From Apostichopus japonicus (taxonomy: Eukaryota; Echinodermata; Holothuroidea; Aspidochirotida; Stichopodidae), in assembly GCF_037975245.1 (NCBI RefSeq), contig NC_092583.1:12441264-12505263 (forward strand): a stretch of DNA of 64,000 nucleotides, read 5' to 3'. Every line of letters starts with the position of its first letter. Position 1 is the stretch's first letter. This document shows, one piece after another, positions 36,601 to 48,800 of the stretch. The position numbers and the translations under genes are program-made. The notes beneath the pieces were generated by a model. It made no database searches. It worked only from the letters and a program-made list of their open reading frames with translations, and had not been told where the DNA came from.

Positions 36601-38904
36601 GATTTTCTTTTGGTGAACATAGTTTGGTCAAATGCAGTTTAGTTTTGTGATGGGGCTCTTTCAGTCCTCTAACTTTGATATATTTACCCACACAGGGGTT
36701 TTGCAGTAGAAAAGTTACCTCATTGTGATACCATATTTACAAATTCCACCCAGTGGCGTGAAGTATCGTCAATGCTATTGCAATATACAGCACGTATATT
36801 TTAATATATTTTAATCACCGGGTGAATACTGGATAACTAGATGCATGTTTTGGTACAATTAGTGGAAAATTGAATAGCACGTTTACACACCACAAGTTTG
36901 GACAGGTAAACAGAGTTTTAAGAAAAAATTTGAATCACATCCTGGTATTTTTCAAGTCAAGGTCTGTTCGTTTATGTTTATTCAACAACACTATCAGAAA
37001 TCACTGGGAGTTGTTAAAGTAAGACTTTTTATACGTTACGTAGATGTAATACTGTTTCAAGGTTTCGTTCATTCAACTTACCATTTTCTGAGTATAGAAC
37101 ACTTCATACCGGTTCTGTTCTTTTCTCTTTCTTTCTTTTTTTTTTTTTTTTTTTCAAAATCTTGTTCAAATTTAGAACTTGTGTACCAGAATCAGAAAAC
37201 ATATTTTATCAAACTTAAATCATTGTTTTAAAGAAAGTATTATCGTAACATTAAATAATTCTGTATGTAGTATTATGATACCTAATATTGGTATTTATTG
37301 ATTTTTAAAAATTTTTTTTTTTGGTATGATACAATCAATCCTTTACAAATTTGATAACTTAAAAAAATGAGCATGTCCTTTAAAGTTATATGTATTAAAA
37401 GAAAGAAAGGTAAAAATGGAGAAATTTTATTCAATAAGTAGAAATCAAAAGATTGGAAATTTTTATGATATATGTGTACAAATATTTCAAAGGAGTGTTG
37501 AATGTACATTCAGTTCAGTACATTATATAATCCCCTTTTTTTTTTTGTGACTGTGTGTGTTCATATGTTGTGGATGAAATACGATGTCCTTTAATTATGG
37601 GATGGGGATCTCCAGGGTTTAAATGAGGGCACTATCTTATAGGTCCCTTTGCAAATCTCTCCAATTCCAAGTATAAACACGAGAACGCTGGAGCACACAG
37701 AACACGCGATGATGCACTACACATACCAGAGATATGTTACGGTGCTATACAGAATGTTTATTCCATGAAGACGCAGCCGGTCATTGACTACTGCAAGGTT
37801 CCACTGCAGTTTGGCCGACGGGAAAAAAAAGTGCTTCAGCAAAACACAAATTAAGGTGCTATAGTTTGACTACAAAGTAGGAAAACATGTTTCAGTAGAC
37901 TTCTCTCCCAATTATTTACAAACGGAAGTGTATATACTACTACCACTTTTGATCTGTAGTCAGAGATTGCAGCTCGTCGAGTTTCTCAGAACTAGATAGA
38001 GCCAATATGACAGTGCCCTCAGTTGATTTAGGGCGTGTCTGGATAGACCAATCATTGGAGCAGTATGTTTAAGATATACATTGAGTTGTTTTTTTTTTGG
38101 GTTTTTTTTAAAGTTATTAAACTCTTTGATGACATGCAGTGCTGATATTCACTCTTTGGCAACCTGAATACCAGTAGTTTCTCAATTAATTCTGTAACGA
38201 GGGCAAGAGAAAATAATCTCACTCTACCCACTGGATCATAAAGCAGTGAACAGGTTAGGCCGCCGGTGGGGTACTCAGTCCTAAGGACTTGAGAACTGGA
38301 TCACTCAGATCAGTGGCAAAATTGTCGACTGATTTTATTTGCGGGACGGATCGAAATCTATTGACGGCTGAAGTTTGCCCACAGATGGCCCTATTGAGAA
38401 CCTCTGTTTAATAGTGATATAGTGGTGCATTTGTTTGTACCTATGAGGCTTTTATTATAAACACTTTGGTCTGAAGCTGAGGCAAGCTTGCCTCGACCTC
38501 AAAATGACCCTGTCGATGCTCTGTACTAGAAAACGGAAAGCTTTTGACAGATTTTTGGGGAGTCACATCATACCTTAAAACTAGCAAAAAGACAGATTCT
38601 TGAAAAAGTTCATTATTTATGTCTTCATCAAAACCCTGATTGAAGTTTGCCAATCTCATTGTCTAAACTATGTGATTTGAAAGACAGTCTTAACTAATAA
38701 AGCCTCTTTTTAAGTTTGTTTTCATCTTTTTAGTTAAATTGGAGGAGTTGCTTTGGTTAATGTTAGTTGTAGTATATTTGTTTTTTTTTTTTTTTTAATT
38801 TAAAGATTTGATTCTGTCAAACCCTGTACATAGTTGTCTGTTATGTTTCATAATAAAAATTTGCACACAACTTTGCATCTATGTCTTGAGATTATTTATT
38901 TGAT
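33688..38904. other. gene-free region between the BEN gene and INTS10
   Basis: AT-rich DNA with poly-T runs (34172-34198, 37137-37155, 38780-38796) and the dispersed repeat at 36180-36640. I find no supported exon. If exon 4 of the BEN gene is spliced further, a downstream exon could hide here, but I could not identify one. Confidence 0.4.
36180..36640. repeat. dispersed repeat, third copy
   Basis: Colinear with 28172-28640: GGTGATGGTGTGTGTGT, ACTTGCTTGTAAACACTG, CATACTTGGTATG, GAGGTCAAAGTCTGAAAACC, and the end GGTGAACATAGTTTGGTCA. The DR1-type word is degenerate in this copy. Confidence 0.65.
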
Positions 38905-39276
38905 GAAAGGCATTGAAGACTCGCCCCAAACCGCATGCTGCCATATGAAAAAGTTAACTTTCTTTTGCTTGCAAGTGACGTTTTGTTCGTGTCACTACAA
39001 AATGCAGACAGTAATGAAACGTGATACCTTAATTGTTATCTTTAGCTGGACCTGAGATGTCCATCGCTGTATTGTTTGTATACTGTGCTGTGGGTATTGA
39101 CCGCAGCTGTATGTACTGACTATACACTAGTGTCTAATTACCGACGGTAGCAAGCTGTGTGTGTATTTTCTGGGATCGATGGTGGTATTTAAAACTTCTG
39201 TTACGCCTCATTCGAAACTAGGTCAAATTACCGGCATTAGACGTTTCTTTTTTGCGCAAGTCTTCACACCCTTTAA
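38905..39276. mobile_element. piggyBac-like MITE upstream of INTS10
   Basis: The inverted ends contain GAAGACTCG at the left and CAAGTCTTCACACC at the right, the latter followed by TTTAAAG, so TTAA survives only on the right. The interior (GCAGACAGTAATGAAACGTG, GAGATGTCCATCGCTG, ATTACCGACGGTAGCAAG) matches both arms of 41460-42048. It ends about 550 bp before the INTS10 start codon, so it is close to the promoter. Confidence 0.65.
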
Positions 39277-39827
39277 AGAGAAATATAAACCTTGAGTCCA
39301 ACTATGTTTTGAAAATGGAAATATCTAGAAAAGGGAAAATTAAAAACTTCTTTTCTGGCTCTTGAAAGTTCTTGAATTTTGGAGTGAAGTCTGGAGGCAT
39401 GAGGACATCTTCTTAGTTTTATCGCTATTTATTGTAGGTTTCTCTTTTAGCAAAAAGGAACAATTTTGTCTAGAGCGGTCAAGTTTGGATTTAAAATCTC
39501 TTGTATTTCCCCATAAATTTGCAACTCAGAGTAAGGGGTTATCATATAATTTGCAAGTTTTAATCATCACTGTTTATGCAAAATGTTTGAAATTCGTACA
39601 TTTTGCACAGTTAGGATGTTATTTTACGAAATGTAGACCTTTCATTCCAAAAAGATTTTTACATTTTGCACATTTAATCCTTACATAGAAAATGTTAAAA
39701 AATAATGAACTCACTATTTTTTATACATAGACTTTTATGACAACAAAAGCGTAAAGACAAACGTTACGCGAATAAGTGAGGGCGTTTTTTACGAAATATG
39801 GACCTAGGCCTACACCTTAAATTCAAA

Positions 39828-42800
39828 ATGGCAGCTCCCATGATAGTCGGCACAAGTATCTTACCATTTACAAATTCCAAACATGAGGAAGAAATTCAAC
39901 AGCATTCTAATGATGCAAAGAGTATCATAGAAAAAGCAAAATCTTGTCAAAAGAATGATCCGTACGCAGCGAAAGCACTCTTGTTAACGGCAAAGACTCT
40001 ATACCCATCCGAATTTTGTGTCCAGGTAAGCTTGGTTAGCCTAACGCATTAACTTAGCCTAGCTCTAAGAAGAAATACACTCAAAGTTGCAATGAAGCAA
40101 CATGATGCTGCTTACTAGCGTAGTACTTCTGCTACTGGCCTAACTTAGGCCTAATAGTTACCAGTAGTAGCATGGTGGTCTCTTAATTGACGCACTTAAG
40201 GATTTGATCAATGATGTCTATCAAGGAAAAATCCAAATCACTCAACTGTATGCATTTTTCATATGTGTACAGTTCCTCAGAAATGTACTGAAACAATCTC
40301 AAAATAATTGTTGTTCTGTGCCTTCGTAACATACAATCGAGCAGAATTTGACCACAATACGTCTGCCGTGTCAAGCTCTTTCATACCCCAAAAGTGACAC
40401 ATTGGTCGATATGCCAACTGTAACTGTCAATTATGAAGCACCTTCATAATTGATGTGCCTTCAAATATTGCTAACGTTTGGACTGAATCTACCGCAAGGC
40501 TAATCCCAACATTTTCTGGAAATATTTATTTCAGTTTGAGGCTTACCTGGTGGAAAAGAGTGGACAGATTGCTAGTGAATCATCTCACAGCCTCATCCAT
40601 CTGTAAGTATCTTTTGCCTCCATTCTAGAGATTTGATCTGGACACCAACTTCTGCAAAGTGTGAGAAATAGATGTAACTTATTAGCCAGTGTGACCATTT
40701 GGTTGTACACAGGCTACCAAGCCAACATCCATTTTCAAGTCCAAATCCAACTATAGCAAAAGGAAGGAAAAGGCAACCTTCAGTAAGTTCAGTTGCAGAA
40801 ATCACAAATGTTGCAATGTTTAGTCTGTGTTTTTTGTAATGTTCACTATTAGTTGGACAATGTTTAATATGTAAAGAAAGCAGAAAGATTCTCAAAAGCA
40901 AAGAAAAACGTTCAAAAATGTTAACAGTGATATCAATTCCCTTACCCTCTCACTACCCCACCCCCACCCCCTCCTTTCCTGAATTAAACTCAATAGGCCT
41001 CTGTTGAAAAGTAGCGCTTTCAGAAGACTGTGCACTTTGTTTTGACTTAAGTATACTGACATATCAGTTAATTGCAATATCACTTACAAGGTACCGCAAT
41101 ATCCACAGTAACTCCGACTACAAATAAATTGCAGTTACAACTTACAATATAGAGATGTTATGATTAACATGGTATATATTGTTTGTCTCGTATGGGTTTG
41201 TATTATTGCATTTATTTTCTTGGGGTTTTTTTTATATACTTTTGATAGATTTTCAAAATTCTGTGATGAAGAAAGACTCAGGGAAGAACTGTTTCTTGTC
41301 ACATCCTCTCTGCAAAGTGAAGAGGATGGAGACCAAAAATTTTACAGAGGTCAGTGTCTTTGAAGTTCTTGCTCCTCTTTACAGTACATAAGTTGTGAAC
41401 TGCAATTTGAGGGAATCCATCTCATGTTCTTGGGGTGTTTGTAAATGACGTCTTGGCACTTAAAGGGAGTGAAGACTCGTGCACAAAGAAACTTCTCATG
41501 CCGGTAATCTGACGTAGTTTCGAATGAGGTGTAAGTCAATACATGCAGCTACGTTCAATACCCACAGGGAGTTGTTATGGAACACCCCGTTCTCAGGTCC
41601 AGATAAAAGATAACAAGGTATCACGTTCCATTACCGTCTGCATTTTGTAGCAACAAGAAGAAAACTTCACTTGCAAGCAACAGAAAGTTAACTTTTTTGC
41701 AGAGGGCTGCACGCAGTTTGGGGCAAGTCTTCAGTGCCTTTAAACGCAAGTGAAGTTTTCTTCTTGTCGCTACAAAATGCAGACAGTAATGAAACGTAAT
41801 AGCTTGTTATCTTTTATCTAGACCTGAGATGTCCATCGCTGCTATGTACAATGTGTTGTGGGTATGACCATAGCTGTATGTATTGACGGTACACTAGTGT
41901 TTAATTACCGACGGTAGCAAGTTGTGTGTGTATTTTCTGGGATTGATGGTGGTGCCTAATACTTCTGTTACACCTCATTTTTGAAACTAGGTCAGATTAC
42001 CAGCATGAGATGTTTCATTGTGCACGAGTCTTCTCACCCCTAAAGATTGAATATTTTTTAGTACAGGATGGTGTACACATATGCAGCAGTACATACTTTG
42101 TTTCTGAAAATGACTGCAAAATTAGTTACTACACATGTATTTCGGACTCCATATTGTCCAGCCTTACAGTACAAGAATTGTGATGGCGCTCTTTCAGTAC
42201 ACCTACGTGCAATCGTTACACATTCCCAGAGCTACAATGAAGATCATTTTGTACTTTTTTTCATTTCAGAACTTTTTGGAAAGATTCCAGAGCAATCCCA
42301 AAGACAAATTCTTTTGTTTTGTGCAGGTGAATTATTTTATATTATCGATAAAGTTGATACTTAAAGCTGATTCTCTGAGGCAACTCGCAATGGATGTAAC
42401 CTAGTTATTAATTCGCGTCGAGTTCCGGGGAAAGAGATTTGACGATGTAATTTCACTGTTCAGAGATTTCAAACTTGCATAAGTAAAGGAGACAACTACA
42501 TGGCTGGCATATGAAACAACTAAAAAATGCAAACAGGACAAAGAAAATGCTTAGCTAGCAAGGATCATTTAAAGAGATATTCAAGGGGCTGATGATTAAA
42601 AGGAGAACTTTTTGGCCGATTTTTAGGCTTGTTATCTCTTAGTTCAAGGAAAAAGGGGCCAAAATTAGGGCTAGAATGTTACTTTATAGCGATTCTAGTT
42701 ATCTCAATACATTACATGTATAGAGATATTGTAACAGTAAGTGGGACTCTCTCTTCTCTTAAAAATTTTTCAGCGTCTTCATACAAAGTTCTTTTTCTCT

Positions 42801-45800
42801 GAAATTTCCAGAGCAAGCATATATCATATAGGCCAACAAAAGTTACTAATTTTTATTCCAGAATTGTATCTCATTCCATGACTTTTTCACCGATTTATGT
42901 CCAAATTTGGCCAAATCCCTCTGAAAAACCGTTGAACCTAGGCTTTTTTGCACACGCTACAAAACTTGTTTGTTTCCTTGTTTTTGATAATTAAGCCCCG
43001 CCTCAAAGTTTGGTTTGTAGCAGATTGGCAATGACTCAAGCCCCGCCTCCAAGTCTGGTTTGTAGCAGATTGGCAATGACTCAAGCCCCGCCTCCAATTC
43101 TGGTTTGTAGCAGATTGGTTAGGACTCATGGCAGCTACATGTTAGATTTACGAAAATGGCCACCCTCGCGACCAATTTCTATACTGTTGTGAGATATGCT
43201 GCTGGTACTGGTAGTGTATTGCACACTAATTTCATACACATTGTCGTACTACATTTAATTTATATTAGGACATCGTCTGTTTATAGCTCCATGGTTTTAG
43301 TAATATCAATTTAAGGATTGTACTGTTGTTCAGGTAGTTTTTCAGAGCAAGAGTCATGATAAGTTTGTTTGATTGCCCATCAGGTATTTTTGTATAATTA
43401 CGTATACACATTGTTGTGTTTACAAGTTTAGGCTAGGCCTACAGTAGTGCATCCTATATTAGACTTTCATTTAGTAATGGCCACATTAGCATTGTACTGG
43501 TGGTGTTCAGGCAGTTTTGGGGCAGGGTGCAGTAAGTTTGTTCGATTGCCTTACAGTGTGTTTTAATTTTAACTTAAGTTTCCAACTTATATTTTAACTG
43601 TGACTCCATAAATTTAACATAATGTGAATGGTATAAACAACAACTATTAATTTGGAATAGAGTGTATATTGTGCATTTCTAGAATGAAGCATCATTATGA
43701 ATTAACAGCTTGTTTGGTATATTTCTTTAACCCCCCCCCCCCCAAAAAAAAAAGAAAGAATTAAGAACAAAAATTATAATCTATCACATTTTATTTTCAC
43801 TGGAGTATGTATAAAAGAGGAGCCAGCCATAGCATCACAACTTTTATAAGACTATAAAAATTAAATAAGGTGATGTTTTATTTATAAGGATATAAGATGT
43901 ATAACTATAAGGTTATAAGAAGTATGTTTAGCTTTCTTTTGAACCTGTGATGTTTGACATCAAATATTCAAAGAATTAAAAGAAAATACTAAAATGGAGA
44001 GGAACTGGGGTGGCTATAAGGAGAGGAAGAGGCCACCCATCACTTTCAATTAAAAACTTGTAATCTACTTGTACATTATTTTTTCCAAGTCATAAATCCA
44101 CGAAATCTTCATGTCAAAATTATTGAGAAGGAAAAACGTGGGTTGTTTTGATACTTGGAAGCAGGCGCGGCGGAACGGAAAAATTATTGGGGGGGCTAAT
44201 GTGTGGAGACTATCTAAGCGGAGCGCCACCATCGGTTGGCGCGGAGCGTACAAGAAAATTTTGGGTTTTTTCAAACCCCCAGATGGCCGGAAACGGCACT
44301 TCCCGAGTGTTTTATGCTGCGAATACCTGGCCCTAAAATATGGGTCTCAAGCCTGCAATTTCTCAGATTGCACGTAAAGTCTGTAAAACATTGTAATTTG
44401 TATATTCGATGGTGTTTTAAGAGAGTAGCTATTACTCGTAGTGTACTCGCAAAGACGTTTTTGAGTGTAGTAAGGGCAGTGGCGGGGCTAGGGGTATTGG
44501 TCGGGGGGGCAAGAATGGTCTGTAGGGGCGCTTTCGACACTATCTAAGCGGAGCGCCACCACAGGTTGGCGCGGAGCGTACAGAAAATTTTTGAGTAAAG
44601 ATACTCCCGAGATTGCAGGAAATGACCCTTTCCGGGGCCTTGCTAATTTGCAGATAAACGGAGAATAAATAGGTGTCGTCGCCATTTTGTCGGAAAATAC
44701 ACCGACAGAATATGACAAATGTCAATAGGTATATGAGAGCGCAATAAAATAGTCAAAAATCGCGAATAAGTAAAAAGTAGTGAAAAGCTGAAAAGGGCGC
44801 CAGCAGTCCATTTGAGTCCGTCGGGGGGGGGGGGGCATCCGCCCCTGACTGTATATATGGACGCTCGATCCGCCACTAAGTAAGGGGATGTTGGAGAACT
44901 GGCTGAAATGAGGCAAGTCATTGGCCTAAGACGAAGTTGTGTTACGCTTACCGGTACTCACACTCACTGCTTCCACTTTTCACGGGGCGTGAAGACGCGG
45001 TTGGGATGACAATGTGGTCTATCGCCAAGGGACGGGCCGAGGGTCCCCCAGCAATTACTAAAATTATTACACCTATAGAGTATACGTGTGCATCGGACAG
45101 ATCGACAAGTATGCATTGAAAAATGGGCAGATGTACGTTTCGGAGCCTTGGTAAATATTGGGGGGGCTAATCAAGCATTTGCCCCCTCAACTTTTTTATT
45201 GGGGGGGCTGAGCCCCCCCAAACCCCCCCCGGTTCGGCCGCCACTGCTTGGAAGTGTACACAGTTTTGATGGTAGTCACCACTACAGTCTACAGTAACGT
45301 ACAGTAGGTCGATAGGCCTAGCTTTCTCAAGGTGGGCATCAAGAATATGGTCGAGTTGTTCGCCTCTTCTTATTTGATTGTTGTCATTGACGTCAAACTA
45401 TATGACCAAAAATATTATATATATTGATATTGATAATTGTAGAGACAGAGCAAAGATATGAAACTAGGAATCGAAATTAGAACTTCCAGTATAGAGATAC
45501 TGCATCATTGATGCTCTTGTTTTCAAGATACTCACCTTTAAAATATTCTGAATCCCTTGAGGTGAAGGGCAAGAGTTATGATGGTATCGGCTTCTCAGCG
45601 CTGGCCAAAATGTTATCGTTAATTCCATTGCTATATACATTCTAATAACTTGATCGAAACAAGTACTATTAATGATGTATAAAATAGCAGACCACTGTAG
45701 GATGATGATCAACACAATTTGCCTCCGACAAATTTTGTGGTGTATTGCAAACGTGTCATGTGTTACCATAAAAGTCCTATGTTTTCCCATTCAGCTTTGC

Positions 45801-48800
45801 AATGCATCTGAGGAACTGATCCAGTGGGTCTATATATTAGACTAAGTAGTCCAGTCACTTTTAATATTTGATGCAGGTTAGCTATTTCAAGGGCCATTAC
45901 TCAAAATTAAAAGTGATATAGAAAATACAACCAACTTGACATCTCAAATTTTAAAATTTTACCAAGATGTCAAGTTAGCGTAACTCGGTATCTCAACAAG
46001 TTAGGTGTTACATGGCAAAATTTGACGTTTTGATGAATTTTAACGAGATGTCAACTTAAAATATAGTATTACCAGAGGATAGAACACTTTTATATTGTTA
46101 ACATGAGAAAAGATGGCAACTAAAAGTGTTTTAATACTCTCTTTACAGAAATTTGTACGGACAGACTCAACAAATGCAAACTGCAACTTCTGCTGATGAA
46201 AAAGTTTCCAGACTTTATTCAGGAATATGGGGTGAGTATGACAGTATATATTATTATAATGGGCGGGAGGCCCCGACAGATTCAAATATATGTTACATGT
46301 GAATTTTTGTTTAGTTTTGGTGGTAGAAAATGAACATATTGTAAGCATTCTTGCATGCAAATTCCTATGTTTCGTTTCGTAGATTACAGCATTTGACATG
46401 TTTGTACCGTAAGTGAACTTGAAGCAAACAGGTGTGGTGTCATAGAAACGCACTGACTCATTTGTTTTGATGGGCTTTTTTCTGCTTCAAAAGTGGGGTT
46501 GGAATGACATAATGAATGAATTGCAGTCATCGAATTATAGATAACTTCACCATCGCTTAAAAAGCAAATTTGAAACCTTGTCCAATTCAAACATCAAAAA
46601 CAGTCAAGTTATCAAAACAACAAAGAAAGATAAAAAAAAAAAATGTTCTCTTGACTCTTGTGTCATTCTATTACCCATTATTCACGAAATCTGCTCACCG
46701 TTACCCCCCCCCCTCCCTCTGGTTTCTCATATCCCTTCTTTACATCCATTGTCGCATCACACTTAATCCTGGATTTTCCATTTAATCTATCTACGGTTGA
46801 TTTGGTTTCTTCACAGAAAGCATTGCTCGATTCCCTTCTCGAGCTGGACAAGGCTGCAGGTAGCATCACTCCATGCAACAAATTTAGGCAACTCCTTGGT
46901 AAGAACAGAATTGCATGGACAGTTTTATAGCTGAGCTGGTCTGAAGTATCTATTTATCAGTAACGATGCATGAGGGTATTCTTAAATGTAGTTAGCACGT
47001 AAACAATGTTTACTGCAAAACTGAAAGTCTCGTGTTAAAATGCTTTATTACAATATGGTCTTTAAATAAAAAAGAAAAAAGTAAACTAAAAATAGAAAGT
47101 GGAGAAAATAAAAGTTTTAGTACTTGATATTTCATCAGAGACAGTGGGGCTTTGAATTTCCAGTAAAAAAACTGTCGCTGTCAAAGTAGCGAATGAATTA
47201 GAAGAAGATGTAGCGGGTGATGTCGTAGTTTAAACCAGTGCTATGGTCTGGAAAGTTGTGGGTTGGACCCCTAGCTTCTACCCCTAGCTTCGACCCCTAC
47301 CTCGACCCCTAGCTTTGACCCCTGGCCAGAAGAATGGGTTGTTCTTTCCAGGAAGGAGTCCATGGCTTTCCCCATCTGAAAATGATCTGGTTTAAACTTG
47401 GACATCACCCACTACATCTTTTTCTAATTCCTTCACGACTTTGACAGAGACAAGATTTTTTACTGGAAATTCAAAGCCCCACTGTCTCTGATGAAATATC
47501 AAGTTACCAATAACTTTTATTTTCTTTATTTTCTAATTTTAATTTAATTTTAATTTTACTTTTTTCTTTTTATTTAGCAATCCAAAAATGAAGCTAAGCC
47601 ATTAAATTAGATTAGTGGCACAATAGGAAGTGTGAGTAATAAGCCACTTGACTTCTCTCACATACACATGTTGCTGCTTAGTGTCATAGAATAATTTCCA
47701 TCCCTGGCTGATATTATAGAGTAGAAATAGAGAAAAAGACCTCTTCGTGAAGATGCTTTTAGGATTATAACCTCAGACCTTTATAACTTAACACAATGTC
47801 CTGTCTTGTTCTATTTCCATTTTTAGTAAGAACTATAACACCAGTGTTTCTCTTCTTTTATTTATTAAATATTTTTTAATATCTTCTACAGTTACCGAGG
47901 TGCTTCCGATAATCCTGGTGAATAATCAACTAGAATTTATGCCCAAAAAGTTGTCCAAGTTTCTCAATCTGACCATCGAGTTCTACATCACCATCGCCAT
48001 CCAGTCCAAGAACCCAAAGACGACCGCCGATTCCATTCTGAAGTCCCCCACCAGTGTCGCCAAGTCAGGAGGGGGTACCCCGGATGTAGGCGCCCTAGGA
48101 ACAGATTTTGAAGGGAGGGGTATTAGTGACATCAGTAACCCCTGGGAAAGACTCCATAAATTGTTGGTCATAGTTGCCAAGAGAAGCGGATGGAAACTGG
48201 AATGTTTGACACCTGTTACAATGTAAGTTATTTCAGGTGAACTTTTATAACCTCCTCCTTCTTATTTTCTTCTTCTGGAATAGCGAGTTTGAAAATGAAT
48301 TAGTTTTTCAGATCTGTGTGTAATACTCTGTTTGAAAGTCTCACCCTATCGAATCAAGAGCACCAATATTATATAGTGAGTTAACCATGCACATAATCGA
48401 TGTTCAGGAAAAAAAATATTGCTTCTCTTTGTAAATTGTTGGTCATAGTTATCGAACAAAGTGGTTGATTGTTTAATGCCTGTAACCATCAAAGTTATTT
48501 CAAGGATTCTTACAATCGTTTGGTTTACTCAAATGGTGAGATTTGATACTGAGACTTCGAAATAATCGGGGATGAAAGTCGCTTCATCACTTTTCATAGA
48601 ATTGTTTTTTCTTTCTCAAGAAAAATCACACAAGATTGTTATTTTTTTTTTGCCCCGCTTTCCTTTTAGGGGATTTCAAGATTCCTTCACGAGCTTATCG
48701 AATATTCTTCACTCGAGTCATTCAGATGATGTCACCACTCTCAAGTCCGTCTTCTACAGCAACGTGATTCTGTTCTTCCGCTCAATGTACACATATTTCA

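Noticed and set aside
39362-39688. 108-residue frame upstream of INTS10
   Set aside because: AT-rich, no recognisable motif, and it lies in the promoter/5' UTR region of INTS10.
44065-45297. Several frames of 60-103 residues on both strands
   Set aside because: They lie wholly within the nested hAT elements and do not resemble a transposase.
46040-46453. 137-residue minus-strand frame
   Set aside because: Antisense to INTS10 exon 5 and its flanks; a shadow of the real exon plus intron.
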